Made by a program: the position numbers and the translations under genes. This document shows, piece by piece, positions 26,855 to 39,320 of a DNA stretch of 64,000 nt. Position 1 is the stretch's first letter, and each line of letters starts with the position of its first letter. Under the pieces are notes generated by a model. It did not search any database and was not told the DNA's origin. It was given only the letters and a program-made list of their open reading frames with translations. The DNA is from [Mycobacterium] stephanolepidis (GTDB lineage Bacteria > Actinomycetota > Actinomycetes > Mycobacteriales > Mycobacteriaceae), in the NCBI RefSeq assembly GCF_002356335.1, contig NZ_AP018165.1, forward strand, positions 2,542,001 to 2,606,000. The letters run 5' to 3'.

Positions 26855-27624
26855 CGCACCGTGATCCCTTCCGCGGCCATCGCCGCCTTCACCTCGGCGA
26901 TGGTCAGTTCCCGAAAATGGAAGACACTGGCCGCCAGCACCGCGTCGGCGCCGGCCTTGACCGCGGGTGAGAAGTGGTCAACGGCACCGGCTCCGCCGCT
27001 GGCGATCACGGGAACGTCAACCGCTGCACGCGCGGCGGCGATCATCGGAAGATCGAACCCCGCCTTGGTGCCGTCCGCGTCCATGGAATTGAGCAGGATC
27101 TCCCCCACGCCCAATTCAGCTCCCCGCCTTGTCCATTCGATCGCATCTATCCCGGTGCCCTTGCGGCCGCCATGGGTCGTGACCTCCCACCCGGACGGCG
27201 TCGGCACGTCACCCGCGCGGACCCGGCGCGCATCCACGCTCAGCACGATGCACTGTGAGCCGAACCGCTGTGCCAGCTCGGCCAACAACTCCGGACGTGC
27301 GATCGCCGCGGTGTTGACGCCGACCTTGTCCGCGCCTGCCCGCAGCAGCACATTGACGTCTTCCACCGATCGCACACCGCCGCCCACCGTCAACGGAATG
27401 AACACCTGCTCGGCCGTGCGACGCACCACATCCAACATGGTCGCCCGACCCGCCGATGAAGCCGTGACATCGAGGAAGGTCAGTTCATCGACGCCCTCGG
27501 CGTCATATGCGGCCGCGAGCTCAACCGGATCGCCTGCGTCACGGAGGTTTTCGAAGTTGACGCCCTTGACCACGCGACCATCGTCGACGTCAAGGCAGGC
27601 AATGACACGGGTAGCAACACTCAT
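26851..27624 (-). CDS. hisF: Imidazole glycerol phosphate synthase cyclase subunit
   Basis: TIM-barrel half of IGP synthase, using ammonia from HisH to form IGP and AICAR. The 257-residue protein has the catalytic aspartates in [16 protein letters not shown] (about residue 11) and in [16 protein letters not shown] (about 130), and phosphate sites at GGGVRSVED and ASGGAG. ATG 27624 overlaps the impA stop; longer upstream frames lie in impA. Confidence 0.97.
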   Translation of the reverse strand: MSVATRVIACLDVDDGRVVKGVNFENLRDAGDPVELAAAYDAEGVDELTFLDVTASSAGRATMLDVVRRTAEQVFIPLTVGGGVRSVEDVNVLLRAGADKVGVNTAAIARPELLAELAQRFGSQCIVLSVDARRVRAGDVPTPSGWEVTTHGGRKGTGIDAIEWTRRGAELGVGEILLNSMDADGTKAGFDLPMIAAARAAVDVPVIASGGAGAVDHFSPAVKAGADAVLAASVFHFRELTIAEVKAAMAAEGITVR

Positions 27625-28427
27625 CGGTAGTCCTCCGGATCCCCGACCTCGGCCAGCACTTCCAGGATCTGTTCGTGCACACCGGGCGCGGCCACCAGTA
27701 CCGATGGTGATTCGGGGGTCCATGGATTGCCGCGCAGATCCGTCGCGTGACCGCCCGCGGCCTCGACCAGTGCGATACCCGCGGCGTGATCCCACACATG
27801 CGCGCCGAAACTCACCGCGCCGCCCAGTATCCCGCCCGCCGTAAACGCCAAATCGATCCCGGTGCTGCCGTGCATCCGCAGGCGAGAGGTGATGCGGCTC
27901 AGCTTCTCCACCACTGCCAGGCGGTAGCGACCCGGTACCCGCCCCTTCCAATCAACGTTGAACGTGCCCAGTCCCACTGCCACATCTGCCAGATCGGTGC
28001 GTGGCAACGGCGGCATCGCAACTCCGTTGCGCACCAGCGGGCCACCCGCGACAGCGGTGTACCGGTCTCCCATGAACGGCAGCCAGGTCAATCCCGCCAC
28101 CGGCACCCCATCGGAGAGCAACCCCAGCAGAATCGCCGCCATCGGCGAACCCGCCGCATAGTTGACGGTGCCGTCAATGGGATCCACCACCCAAACCAGT
28201 CCAGAATCCACTGCCGGCCCACCGAATTCCTCGCCGTGCACACCGATTCCGGTGCGGTCGGTAAGCGCTTCCACGACCATCCGCTCGATGGCCAGATCCT
28301 CTTCGGTGGCGAAGTCCTTGCCGCCCTTGAATACGACGCCATCGGCACCGTGCCCGGACACGAAGCGCCGCGCCGCCACGTCCAGAATCACGGACGCCTC
28401 GGCTACCAACGCATTCAGATCAGGCAT
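27621..28427 (-). CDS. impA: Inositol monophosphatase-family protein
   Basis: Mg-dependent phosphatase of the IMPase fold, 268 residues: [30 protein letters not shown] (metal-binding DPxDGT) and [17 protein letters not shown]. It is the counterpart of M. tuberculosis impA (Rv1604), also embedded in the his operon. Candidates for its job are inositol phosphate or, from position, histidinol phosphate dephosphorylation. ATG 28427 is chosen by alignment; an ATG at 28451 would reach into hisA. One base separates it from the hisA stop. Confidence 0.93.
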   Translation of the reverse strand: MPDLNALVAEASVILDVAARRFVSGHGADGVVFKGGKDFATEEDLAIERMVVEALTDRTGIGVHGEEFGGPAVDSGLVWVVDPIDGTVNYAAGSPMAAILLGLLSDGVPVAGLTWLPFMGDRYTAVAGGPLVRNGVAMPPLPRTDLADVAVGLGTFNVDWKGRVPGRYRLAVVEKLSRITSRLRMHGSTGIDLAFTAGGILGGAVSFGAHVWDHAAGIALVEAAGGHATDLRGNPWTPESPSVLVAAPGVHEQILEVLAEVGDPEDYR

Positions 28428-28428
28428 G

Positions 28429-29160
28429 TCAGGAGACGGCAGCCAGTGCATCCGGCAGGGTGAAACGGCCCGCGTAAAGGGCCTTTCCGACGATCGCGCC
28501 CTCGATGCCGGCCCCGGTCAGTTCCGCGATGGCACGCAGGTCATCCAGGCTCGACACCCCGCCCGAGGCGATCACGGGTGCGTTCGCCACACCCGCGACC
28601 TGCGCCAGCAGCTCAAGGTTCGGACCGGTCAAAGTGCCATCCTTCGTCACGTCGGTGACGACGTAGCGCGAACACCCCTGACCGCGCAGACGTTCCAGTA
28701 CCTCCCAGAGATCTCCGCCGTCGCTGACCCAGCCGCGGCCCCGTAGCCGGTGCTCACCGTCCACGATCTGGACGTCAAGCCCCACGGCCACACGCTCACC
28801 GTGGCGCGCGATCGCGGAGGCACACCACTGCGGATCCTCCAGCGCGGCGGTACCGAGATTCACTCGGGCGCAGCCGGTCGCCAGGGCCGCCGTCAAAGAC
28901 TCGTCATCGCGGATGCCACCGGAAAGCTCTACTTTCACATCGAGCTCGCCTACCACCTGTGCCAGCAGCTCACGATTGGAACCACGACCGAAGGCCGCAT
29001 CCAGGTCCACCAGATGCACCCACTCGGCACCGTCGTTCTGCCACGCCAAAGCCGCATCGCGGGGTGAACCGTAGGTGGTTTCGCTGCCCGCCTTGCCCTG
29101 CACGAGGCGCACTGCCTGACCGTCGGCGACATCAACCGCCGGTAATAGAACGAGACTCAA
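28429..29160 (-). CDS. hisA: Bifunctional HisA/TrpF isomerase (PriA)
   Basis: TIM-barrel isomerase of 243 residues converting ProFAR to PRFAR. In actinobacteria this protein (PriA) also does the TrpF step, isomerising phosphoribosyl anthranilate. Catalytic aspartates lie in [15 protein letters not shown] (residue about 10) and [15 protein letters not shown] (about 170); [13 protein letters not shown] and [13 protein letters not shown] complete the site. No trpF is in the trp cluster here, supporting the dual role. Start is TTG 29160, overlapping the hisH stop as TTGA. Confidence 0.95.
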   Translation of the reverse strand: MSLVLLPAVDVADGQAVRLVQGKAGSETTYGSPRDAALAWQNDGAEWVHLVDLDAAFGRGSNRELLAQVVGELDVKVELSGGIRDDESLTAALATGCARVNLGTAALEDPQWCASAIARHGERVAVGLDVQIVDGEHRLRGRGWVSDGGDLWEVLERLRGQGCSRYVVTDVTKDGTLTGPNLELLAQVAGVANAPVIASGGVSSLDDLRAIAELTGAGIEGAIVGKALYAGRFTLPDALAAVS

Positions 29161-29803
29161 GAGATTCCCTTCACCCAATTGCTCAACAACACGGCCCCCG
29201 CATCGCCACTCTTCTCCGGATGGAACTGAGTCGCAGCAAGTGCCCCATTCTCCACCGCCGCGACAAATGGCACGTGATGGGTCGCCCAGGTCACCAACGG
29301 CTTCACGATCGGTGAGTCGACGGGCGTTTCCAGCTCCCATTTCTGCACGGCGTATGAGTGCACGAAATAGAAACGCGTATCGGCGTCCAGGCCCGCGAAC
29401 AGATCCGATTCGGCTGGCGCGTCGACGGTGTTCCAGCCCATGTGCGGGATCACCGGCGCATCCAGGCGACTGACCACTCCGGGCCACTGACCACAGCCCT
29501 CGGCGTCGACACCGAATTCGATGCCGTGGCTGAACAGGATCTGCATACCCACGCAGATACCCAGCACCGGGCGACCCCCGGACAGCCGCACGTCGATGAT
29601 CCGCTCACCGTCGATACCGCGCAGTCCTTCCATACAGGCCGCGAAAGCACCTACTCCGGGCACGACAAGACCGTCGGCGTTGAGCGCCGCGTTGGCATCG
29701 GCGGTCACCGTGACATCGGCCCCGACCCGTTCCAGCGCGCGCTGAGCGGATCTCAGATTGCCCGAACCGTAGTCGAGGACAACGACTTTGGGTCCAGCAC
29801 CGG

Positions 29804-29807
<4 letters not shown>
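29157..29807 (-). CDS. hisH: Imidazole glycerol phosphate synthase glutaminase subunit
   Basis: Class I glutamine amidotransferase, 216 residues, feeding ammonia to HisF. Nucleophile C85 lies in GICVGMQ; the His-Glu pair is in [10 protein letters not shown] near the C-terminus; the N-terminal DYGSGNLRS loop is intact. Start is GTG 29807 overlapping the hisB stop (GTGA). Confidence 0.96.
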
Positions 29808-32933
<3,126 letters not shown>

Positions 32934-33046
32934 TCTCCCAGAGCTGCTCAACACCATTTACCACGCAGTCACCGGTTGTGTGTGACGCACGTCTAACTAG
33001 ACTCGTCCACGAAACACCGCACCGACCCACAACGATCGGATCATCG

Positions 33047-33451
33047 ATGTCAGCAAACCATCAGCCCGGCGTGCCCATGCTTCTGCCTGACTGGCTTGAG
33101 CGAGCTCAGATCAAGTTCATAAACCCGCTCATGGCGCCTATCGCACGCTTTCTGCCTTCATTCGCCACCGTTACGCACTTCGGCCGCACCTCGGGCGCCA
33201 AGTACGAAACCACCGTGAATGCATTCCGCAAAGGCAATGTCCTCTCCATCGGACTGATTCACGGCAAGACCAACTGGACCAAGAACGTGATCGCCGCCGG
33301 CGGTGCCGACATCACGCTCTTCCGGGGCAAGCAGATTCATGTGATCAACCCGCGCATCGTGGAGCAGGGCCAAGGAGATCCGGGACTGACCCGGGCGACC
33401 CGCCAGGTGAACAAGCGCGCGGGAGTGTTCGTCGCCGATATCGCCCAGTAG
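33047..33451 (+). CDS. Deazaflavin (F420)-dependent nitroreductase-family protein
   Basis: A 134-residue split-barrel protein with the pattern of the Ddn/TIGR00026 group: FGRTSGAKYETTVNAFRKGNV (about 44-64) followed by a KTNWTKNVIAAGGADITL stretch (about 74-91). Such proteins bind F420H2 or related flavins and reduce quinones or nitro compounds. Start ATG 33047. It has no visible partner enzyme; the next gene is an FMN nitroreductase 48 bp downstream. Substrate unknown. Confidence 0.75.
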   Translation: MSANHQPGVPMLLPDWLERAQIKFINPLMAPIARFLPSFATVTHFGRTSGAKYETTVNAFRKGNVLSIGLIHGKTNWTKNVIAAGGADITLFRGKQIHVINPRIVEQGQGDPGLTRATRQVNKRAGVFVADIAQ

Positions 33452-33499
33452 ATATTCATCAGCTGTTGAATTTCTGGTGGGCCCTGCCCATACTGAGGC

Positions 33500-34147
33500 G
33501 TGCCTGATTTCGAACAGCTGGTCCGTGACCGGTCCTCGATCCGTGATTTCTTATCGACACCGGTCCCCCGCGATGTTCTGATGGCCGCCCTGGAGACGGC
33601 ACAGCACGCGCCATCGAACTCGAACATCCAGCCGTGGCGCGTGGTCATCGCCGAAGGCGCAATACGCGAGCGCCTGAGCGAGTCGTTGGTGGCCTGCGTA
33701 CACACCAACGGCCTGGATCGCATGGAGCTGCCCGACGAGTACAACGGCCGCCGGTTCGCGGTCGGCGTCCAGGTCTACGGGGCACTCGGCGTCCAGCGTG
33801 ACGATGCCGAGGCACGTTTCGAGGCCGGACTGCGGAACTTCAGGTTCTTCGGGGCACCCACCGCCGCCATCGTCGGCGTGGACTCACGCCTGGGCCCGGC
33901 CGATATCGCCGGAGTCGGCATGTACTTGCAGACGCTTGCCCTGGCCCTTAAGTCGCGCGGGATCAGTTCGTGCATGCAGGTCGCTCCCGCCATGTTTCCC
34001 GAAGCGATTCGGCCGGTGCTCAATCTGCCCGAGAGCCTGAATCTGATCTGCGCGGTGTCCATTGGCTATGCGAATCCCGCCGCACCGGTGAATTCTGTAC
34101 GCGCCCCGCGCGACCCGGTCAGCGCCAATGTCACGTTCCTGGAATGA
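33500..34147 (+). CDS. FMN-dependent nitroreductase-family protein
   Basis: A 215-residue member of the NfsB-like nitroreductase fold: RDRSSIRDFLSTPVP (N-terminal FMN-phosphate binding), AQHAPSNSNIQPWRVVI and the C-terminal SIGYANPAAPVN. Start GTG 33500 with GAGG close by. The 3' end overlaps the convergent response-regulator gene by 17 bp. Natural substrate unknown. Confidence 0.88.
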   Translation: MPDFEQLVRDRSSIRDFLSTPVPRDVLMAALETAQHAPSNSNIQPWRVVIAEGAIRERLSESLVACVHTNGLDRMELPDEYNGRRFAVGVQVYGALGVQRDDAEARFEAGLRNFRFFGAPTAAIVGVDSRLGPADIAGVGMYLQTLALALKSRGISSCMQVAPAMFPEAIRPVLNLPESLNLICAVSIGYANPAAPVNSVRAPRDPVSANVTFLE

Positions 34148-34796
34148 GGAACTCCTGTTCGGGACGGCCGGTGGTGCCGTACCGCAACCGCATCTGCAAC
34201 TCTGAACTTCCCACCAGTGAGGCCAGGTAGCGCTGCGCGGTCGCACGTGAGATCCCCACCGCCAGAGCAACTTCCGCAGAAGACATGGGCACGCGCGCGT
34301 CCCGAATCGCGTGTAGGACGATCTGTTTGGTGGGCGACGCCGCGGCAGCACGCGGCACACCGACACTGGGTCGCAGGGACTCCAACGCAGCGTCCACCTC
34401 GGCCGCGCTCAGCTCGTCACTGTGCAGGATCTTGCGGTAACGGGCGTACGCGGTCAGCCTCGCCACCAGCGAGGCATTGGCGAACGGCTTCACCAAATAA
34501 CTCACGGCACCGGCGATCAGCGCCTGCCGGATCGTGGCGCCGTCGACCGCTGCCGATAGGACCATGGCATCGCAGCGCAACTCGCGCACGAAGTCGATCC
34601 CGGAACCGTCCGGCAGGTACACGTCGACCAGCGCGAGATCGAGAATGTTCGACCGCATCGCGTCGTGAGCGGCGCCGATGCTGTTCACCGTCGCCACGAC
34701 CGTGAATCCCGGTACCGCATCGACTATCCCGGCGTGCAAATTGGCCACGCGGAAGTCATCGTCGACGATCAGCACCTTTATGTCGGTTTCGTTCAT
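34131..34796 (-). CDS. CitB/DctR-type response regulator
   Basis: A 221-residue regulator: receiver domain at residues 6-120 with the acidic pair D12-D13, phospho-acceptor D58 (LALVDVYLP) and the switch lysine in YLVKPF, then a C-terminal helix-turn-helix around 165-205 (SSAEVALAVGISRATAQRYLA). This layout is typical of the CitB/DcuR/MalR family that answers to CitA/DcuS sensors. ATG 34796 overlaps the kinase stop. The likely target is the divergent ABC operon at 36616, whose upstream gap contains repeated TGCGCA motifs. Confidence 0.9.
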   Translation of the reverse strand: MNETDIKVLIVDDDFRVANLHAGIVDAVPGFTVVATVNSIGAAHDAMRSNILDLALVDVYLPDGSGIDFVRELRCDAMVLSAAVDGATIRQALIAGAVSYLVKPFANASLVARLTAYARYRKILHSDELSAAEVDAALESLRPSVGVPRAAAASPTKQIVLHAIRDARVPMSSAEVALAVGISRATAQRYLASLVGSSELQMRLRYGTTGRPEQEFLIPGT

Positions 34797-36475
34797 TCCG
34801 GGTCCTTCCCGTCGGTCGGGGTCATCACCGATGGCATCCGCGCGCTGAATTCCGCACCCGCGAGCCCTGGCCCTGCCCCCGCTGCCACCGCCAGCCACAC
34901 GTCGCCGCCCAGTCCGCGAGCGATCTGACGCGACAACGCCAGGCCCACTCCGCGGCCGCCCGGCACTGCGGCGTGCTCTTTAGTCGAGATCCCTTCTGCG
35001 AAAAGATCATCCGCCACCGATTCGGCAACGCCGTTACCGCTGTCGGCGACACTGATGTGCAGCGTAGAACCATCCTGAACCACACCGACCTCGACCCGAC
35101 GTTGCGAGTCGGCACCGGTACGTGCCGCATCGATCGCATTGTCGATCAAATTGCCCAGCACAGTCGTGACATCGACGGGATGTACGAGAGTGCCCGATAC
35201 CCAGGTGTTGTCACCCAATGTCAGCGTGACGCCCGCCTCACGGGCGTTCGCGGTCTTCGCCGCGACAAAGGCCTGAAGGTAGGGATCGCCCAACGTCTCG
35301 ATATCCGGAAGCGCTGCTCCCAGCGGGCCGGTACCGAGCAACTCGTCCAGGAAGCGGGCGGCCTCCTGCGTCCGGTTTCCATGCACCAGCCCGCTCAACA
35401 GGTGCAAGCGGTTCGCGAACTCATGTCGCTGCGCCCGCAGTACGGTGCTCATCGACTGCACCGCATCCAGCTGCCGAGTCAAGGATTCGACATCCGTTCG
35501 GTCGCGCACGGTGAGCACCGCGCCCAGCTCACGGCCGGCTCGGGTCACCCTCCGCGCAGTCACCACAACAACCCGGTCTTCCACCGTCGCCAGAACCGGC
35601 GCCGCCGACATCTCCCGAAGTGTCGCGAGAATCCTTGGGGTCAAACCGATATCACTGACATGGCGCCCCGTCACATCATCAAGCCCCAGCAGACGTCTCG
35701 CTTCATCGTTGACAACTGTCGTTCGCCCGTCGACGTCTACGGCGAGAACACCCTCGCCGATACCGTGTAAAACCGCCGCTTGTTCTCTCACCAGCTCGGC
35801 CAGCTCGGCGGGCTCCAGGCCCAGAGTGAGACTTCGCCACCGGCGAGCCAACAACACCGAGCCGCCGATTCCGAACAGAAATGCAACACCGACGATCCAT
35901 CCCGCGATCCTCAGATCCGAGAACAATCTGTCGCGCACGGCGGTGGTCGACACTCCGACACTGACCTCCCCCACCACGGTCGATGAACCAGGCTGCCGTA
36001 TTGGCACTTTGGCCCGCACGGAGCCTCCCAACGTCCCGGTTTCCTCGACGACGACATCTCGTCCGGCAAGAGCCCCGGACGGGTCGGTGCTGACGGGATG
36101 ACCCAGTCGCTCCTGTGTGGGGTGCGCCAGTCGGATTCCATGCTCATCGGTGATCACCACGAACAGCGCGTCACTGCGTTCCAGCACCGCGGCGGCGATG
36201 TGTTGCAGCGGCCCATCGGAGAGCTCGTCGGTGAGGTTCGGTCCCGGAGTGAGCGTGCCCTGCGCGTACTCGGTAACCCGGGCCCGCACCTCCGGCATGG
36301 CCGCCACTGTTCCCGCGATCGCCAACGCCCGCTGGCCGTACTCGGAGGACAGCCGCCGATCACCCACCGCGGCGAGTACTGCGAACGCCAACCCCAACGC
36401 CAGAAAAATGACAGCGACCTGTAGGAGAAGCACCTGCGTGCGCAATCGCAGCGCAGTGCGCTTCCCGGAACCCAT
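34793..36475 (-). CDS. CitA/DcuS-type sensor histidine kinase
   Basis: A 560-residue membrane kinase: helix at about 14-36, extracytoplasmic single-Cache-type sensor to about 190, second helix about 193-212, a PAS domain around 235-330, the SpoOB-like phospho-acceptor helix with His in RAQRHEFANRLHLLSGL (about 350) and a C-terminal ATPase with NLIDNAIDAA, DSGNGV and GRGVGLAL. CitA/DcuS sensors detect small carboxylates or similar solutes outside the cell. Start ATG 36475 was chosen over an upstream ATG at 36577 because it directly precedes the first helix. It is divergent from a NitT/TauT-type ABC transporter. Confidence 0.9.
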   Translation of the reverse strand: MGSGKRTALRLRTQVLLLQVAVIFLALGLAFAVLAAVGDRRLSSEYGQRALAIAGTVAAMPEVRARVTEYAQGTLTPGPNLTDELSDGPLQHIAAAVLERSDALFVVITDEHGIRLAHPTQERLGHPVSTDPSGALAGRDVVVEETGTLGGSVRAKVPIRQPGSSTVVGEVSVGVSTTAVRDRLFSDLRIAGWIVGVAFLFGIGGSVLLARRWRSLTLGLEPAELAELVREQAAVLHGIGEGVLAVDVDGRTTVVNDEARRLLGLDDVTGRHVSDIGLTPRILATLREMSAAPVLATVEDRVVVVTARRVTRAGRELGAVLTVRDRTDVESLTRQLDAVQSMSTVLRAQRHEFANRLHLLSGLVHGNRTQEAARFLDELLGTGPLGAALPDIETLGDPYLQAFVAAKTANAREAGVTLTLGDNTWVSGTLVHPVDVTTVLGNLIDNAIDAARTGADSQRRVEVGVVQDGSTLHISVADSGNGVAESVADDLFAEGISTKEHAAVPGGRGVGLALSRQIARGLGGDVWLAVAAGAGPGLAGAEFSARMPSVMTPTDGKDPE

Positions 36476-36496
36476 GTGCCTGAGCGTAGGCAGGCC

Positions 36497-36551
36497 GTGC
36501 GCAGAATGCGCAAAACTGACGAAATCCGCGATTTGCGCGGGTAGTGCGCAC
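36497..36551. promoter_or_regulatory. Repeated TGCGCA motifs in the kinase/ABC gap
   Basis: The 140-bp gap between the sensor kinase and the ABC operon has TGCGCA at 36498-36503, 36507-36512 and 36545-36550, plus TGCGCG at 36534-36539, around a central AAATC-CGC-GATTT dyad (36522-36534). The arrangement is roughly symmetrical (GTGCGCA on the left, TGCGCAC on the right), as expected for paired response-regulator sites. Binding by the adjacent CitB-type regulator is inferred. Confidence 0.5.
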
Positions 36552-36615
36552 AAGCAGAAATCTGTGACGCCCACCACTTATGTTCAGTCACCGTCGGCTA
36601 GCGAAGGAGAAGGCA

Positions 36616-37425
36616 ATGACGCTTCCACTCATCGAACTTCAGGGTGCAACCAAACGGTTCCCCTCCAATCGAGGCGACGGTATCCACACCGCGGTCCGAG
36701 ATCTGAACATCGACATCGGCGCCGGGGAGTTTGTCGCAGTCGTCGGACCCACAGGATGCGGCAAGTCGACCACCTTGTCCCTCGTGTCCGGACTTGAACC
36801 GCCATCGGCCGGCCGTGTGCTGGTGCGCGGCGAGGACGTGTCCGATATCCCCGCAGGAGTGGGCTACATGTTCCAGCAGGACGCGGTCCTGCCGTGGAAG
36901 AACGTCATCGACAATGTCGCCCTGGGTCCGATCTATCGCGGCGCGAGCAAGGACGCGGCACGCACGAAGGCAGCGACGTGGGTTCGGACTGTCGGCCTGG
37001 CCGGGTTCGAGAGGTACTATCCGCATCAGCTCTCCGGCGGGATGCGCAAGCGTGTGGCGCTGGCCCAGACCCTCGTCAACGAACCCGAGATTCTGCTGAT
37101 GGATGAGCCATTCAGCGCCCTTGATGTGCAGACCCGCCAGCTCATGCAGGACGAACTGCTGCGGGTGTGGTCAGGCACCGGAGCGGCGGTCATCTTCGTC
37201 ACCCACGACCTCGAAGAGGCGATCGCGCTGGCCGACCGAGTGGTGGTGATGACCGCAAGCCCCGCCACCGTGTGTGGCGACTTTCCCGTCACCCTCCCGC
37301 GTCCCCGCGATGTCGAAGAGGTCAGACTCACCGACGAATTCCGGACCATCTACCGCGAAATCTGGGAAACACTGCGCGATCAGGTCGAGGCCGCTCGCGC
37401 GAAGGGAGAGTCTCGTGTCGCATAG
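36616..37425 (+). CDS. NitT/TauT-type ABC transporter ATPase
   Basis: A 269-residue ABC ATPase of the SsuB/TauB/NrtD group: Walker A GPTGCGKST at residues 44-52, Q-loop MFQQDAVLPWKN, signature LSGGMRKRVALAQ (about 138), Walker B ILLMDEPFSALD (about 158) and VTHDLEEAIALADR. ATG 36616 follows AAGGAGAA. It is the first gene of a three-gene importer. Confidence 0.93.
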   Translation: MTLPLIELQGATKRFPSNRGDGIHTAVRDLNIDIGAGEFVAVVGPTGCGKSTTLSLVSGLEPPSAGRVLVRGEDVSDIPAGVGYMFQQDAVLPWKNVIDNVALGPIYRGASKDAARTKAATWVRTVGLAGFERYYPHQLSGGMRKRVALAQTLVNEPEILLMDEPFSALDVQTRQLMQDELLRVWSGTGAAVIFVTHDLEEAIALADRVVVMTASPATVCGDFPVTLPRPRDVEEVRLTDEFRTIYREIWETLRDQVEAARAKGESRVA

Positions 37426-38281
37426 TCTGCTCATTCATCCGGTGTCCGAAAGCGAGGAGGACATCCTCCAGCGCGCCCGCCACACCAAGCGCCGCAGCCA
37501 GATTCGTGTCTGGGGGTTGCGGACCCTGTTGGTGGTGGTGTGGCTGGCCTCGTGGGAGCTGGCTGCCTCGGTCTGGCTGGACCCCTTCTTCTACTCGAAA
37601 CCCTCACTGATCTGGGATCGATTGGTTGAGTGGTTCACCGTCGGCACCCAGTTCGGCTCGATATGGCTGCAGATCTTCACCACCGTGCAAGAGGCCGTCC
37701 TGGGGTTTGCGATCGGCACTGTCGCGGGTGTGACACTGGGCGTGCTGCTGGGCCGTAGCCGCTCTTGGTCGGAGGTATTGGCGCCGTTCATCAAGGCGCT
37801 CAACGCCGTTCCGCGCATCGTATTGGCATCGCTGTTCATCATCTGGTTCGGCCTCGGGCTGAGCTCCAAGGTGGCCACCGTGGTGGTTCTGGTGTTCTTC
37901 GCGGTGTTCTTCAACGCATTCACCGGTGCCCGTGAGGTCGACGGAAATGTGATCAACAATGCCCGGATCCTCGGTGCCGGCCCCAGTCGCATCCTTACCT
38001 CGATCGTGCTCCCCAGCGCGACAAGCTGGATTCTGTCGAGCCTGCACACCGCATTCGGATTCGCCCTGATCGGGGCCGTCGTCGGTGAATACGCTGGAGC
38101 CAGCAAGGGATTGGGCCTGTTGATCAGCAATGCCCAGGGCACCTTCGACTCCGCGGGCATCTACGCGGGCATGATCATCATCACGGTCGTCGCCCTGCTC
38201 GCCGAATGGGTTATCGGTATCGCCGAATCCCGGCTGCTGAAATGGCGCCCCACGCAATCCAGTTCGGGCCATGGGGTGTAG
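37415..38281 (+). CDS. NitT/TauT-type ABC transporter permease
   Basis: A 288-residue inner-membrane permease with about six helices and the EAA-type loop near REVDGNVINNARILGAGPSRI. Start GTG 37415 has GGGAGAG four bases upstream and lies inside the 3' end of the ATPase gene (11-bp overlap). Family members import nitrate, taurine, sulfonates, thiamine precursors or aromatic acids; the substrate here is unknown. Confidence 0.92.
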   Translation: MSHSLLIHPVSESEEDILQRARHTKRRSQIRVWGLRTLLVVVWLASWELAASVWLDPFFYSKPSLIWDRLVEWFTVGTQFGSIWLQIFTTVQEAVLGFAIGTVAGVTLGVLLGRSRSWSEVLAPFIKALNAVPRIVLASLFIIWFGLGLSSKVATVVVLVFFAVFFNAFTGAREVDGNVINNARILGAGPSRILTSIVLPSATSWILSSLHTAFGFALIGAVVGEYAGASKGLGLLISNAQGTFDSAGIYAGMIIITVVALLAEWVIGIAESRLLKWRPTQSSSGHGV

Positions 38282-38283
38282 TA

Positions 38284-39318
38284 ATGAGAAAACTTGTACT
38301 CGCCTTCGTTCTCGTCATCGCTGTACTCCTGGCCGCGGGATGCCGCGACTCTCGGCACATCCCGATGGCCAACGGCAGACCGCAGGTCACGATAATGGTG
38401 GGCGGCCTCGAGAAGATCATCTATCTACCGGCGATGCTCACCCAACAGCTCGGCCACTTCACGAACAACGACATCGACGTGACACTGCTCAGCGAGCAGT
38501 CCGGCGCCACCGCAGAGACCGCGCTGCTCACCGGCGACGTGCAGGCGGTTGTCGGGTTCTACGACCACACCATTGACCTGCAGGCCAAGGAGCAATGCAT
38601 CACCTCGGTGGTTCAGATGGCAGACGTTCCAGGGGAGGTGGAGCTGGTGTCCGCCAGGGACACCGCGACCGTCTCATCCCCCGCCGACTTCCGTGGCAAG
38701 AACCTCGGAGTCACATCGTTGGGGTCATCCACAGACTTCCTGACACAGGCCCTGGCAGGTCAGGCCGGACTGAACACCGCCGACTACAACCGGGTCAAAG
38801 TCGGTGCGGGCCAAACATTCATCGCCGGAATGAACCATGACGGCATCGATGCCGGCATGACCACGGATCCGACGGTCGCGCAGATGGTGAACGCGGGCCA
38901 GGCCAAGGTCCTCGTCGACATGCGTACCGAAGCCGGAACACGCCGGGCTCTCGGCGGCTTGTATCCGTCGACCTCGCTCTACATGCGGTGCGACACGGTG
39001 AAGGCGCATCCCGACATCGTGCAGAAGCTCGTCACGGCGTTCGTCCAGACCCTGCGGTGGATCAAACAGCACTCCCCAGCACAGATCGCGGACCAGATGC
39101 CACCCCAATACGCGGGCGGAAACAAAGACCTCTACCTGCAGTCGATCGCCGACTCCATCGGAATGTTCAACGGCGACGGGTTGATGAAACCCGAAGGCGC
39201 CCAGAATGCCTTGCGCATCCTCGGGATGTACTCCAAGAATGTGGCGCCCGTGAAGCAACGTATCGACATCACCGCCACCTACACGACCGAGTTCGCGCGG
39301 GCCGCACTGCGGGATTGA
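38284..39318 (+). CDS. NitT/TauT-type substrate-binding lipoprotein
   Basis: A 344-residue lipoprotein with a clear signal peptide and lipobox LAAGC (Cys20), followed by a periplasmic-binding fold: VTIMVGGLEKIIYLPAMLTQQLGHF and LLTGDVQAVVGFYDH are typical of SsuA/TauA/THI5-like proteins. It follows the permease by two bases and ends two bases before convergent nadC. Four cysteines remain after the lipobox. With the adjacent sensor and regulator it makes a sensing-uptake unit. No catabolic gene nearby hints at the solute. Confidence 0.9.
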   Translation: MRKLVLAFVLVIAVLLAAGCRDSRHIPMANGRPQVTIMVGGLEKIIYLPAMLTQQLGHFTNNDIDVTLLSEQSGATAETALLTGDVQAVVGFYDHTIDLQAKEQCITSVVQMADVPGEVELVSARDTATVSSPADFRGKNLGVTSLGSSTDFLTQALAGQAGLNTADYNRVKVGAGQTFIAGMNHDGIDAGMTTDPTVAQMVNAGQAKVLVDMRTEAGTRRALGGLYPSTSLYMRCDTVKAHPDIVQKLVTAFVQTLRWIKQHSPAQIADQMPPQYAGGNKDLYLQSIADSIGMFNGDGLMKPEGAQNALRILGMYSKNVAPVKQRIDITATYTTEFARAALRD

Positions 39319-39320
39319 CG

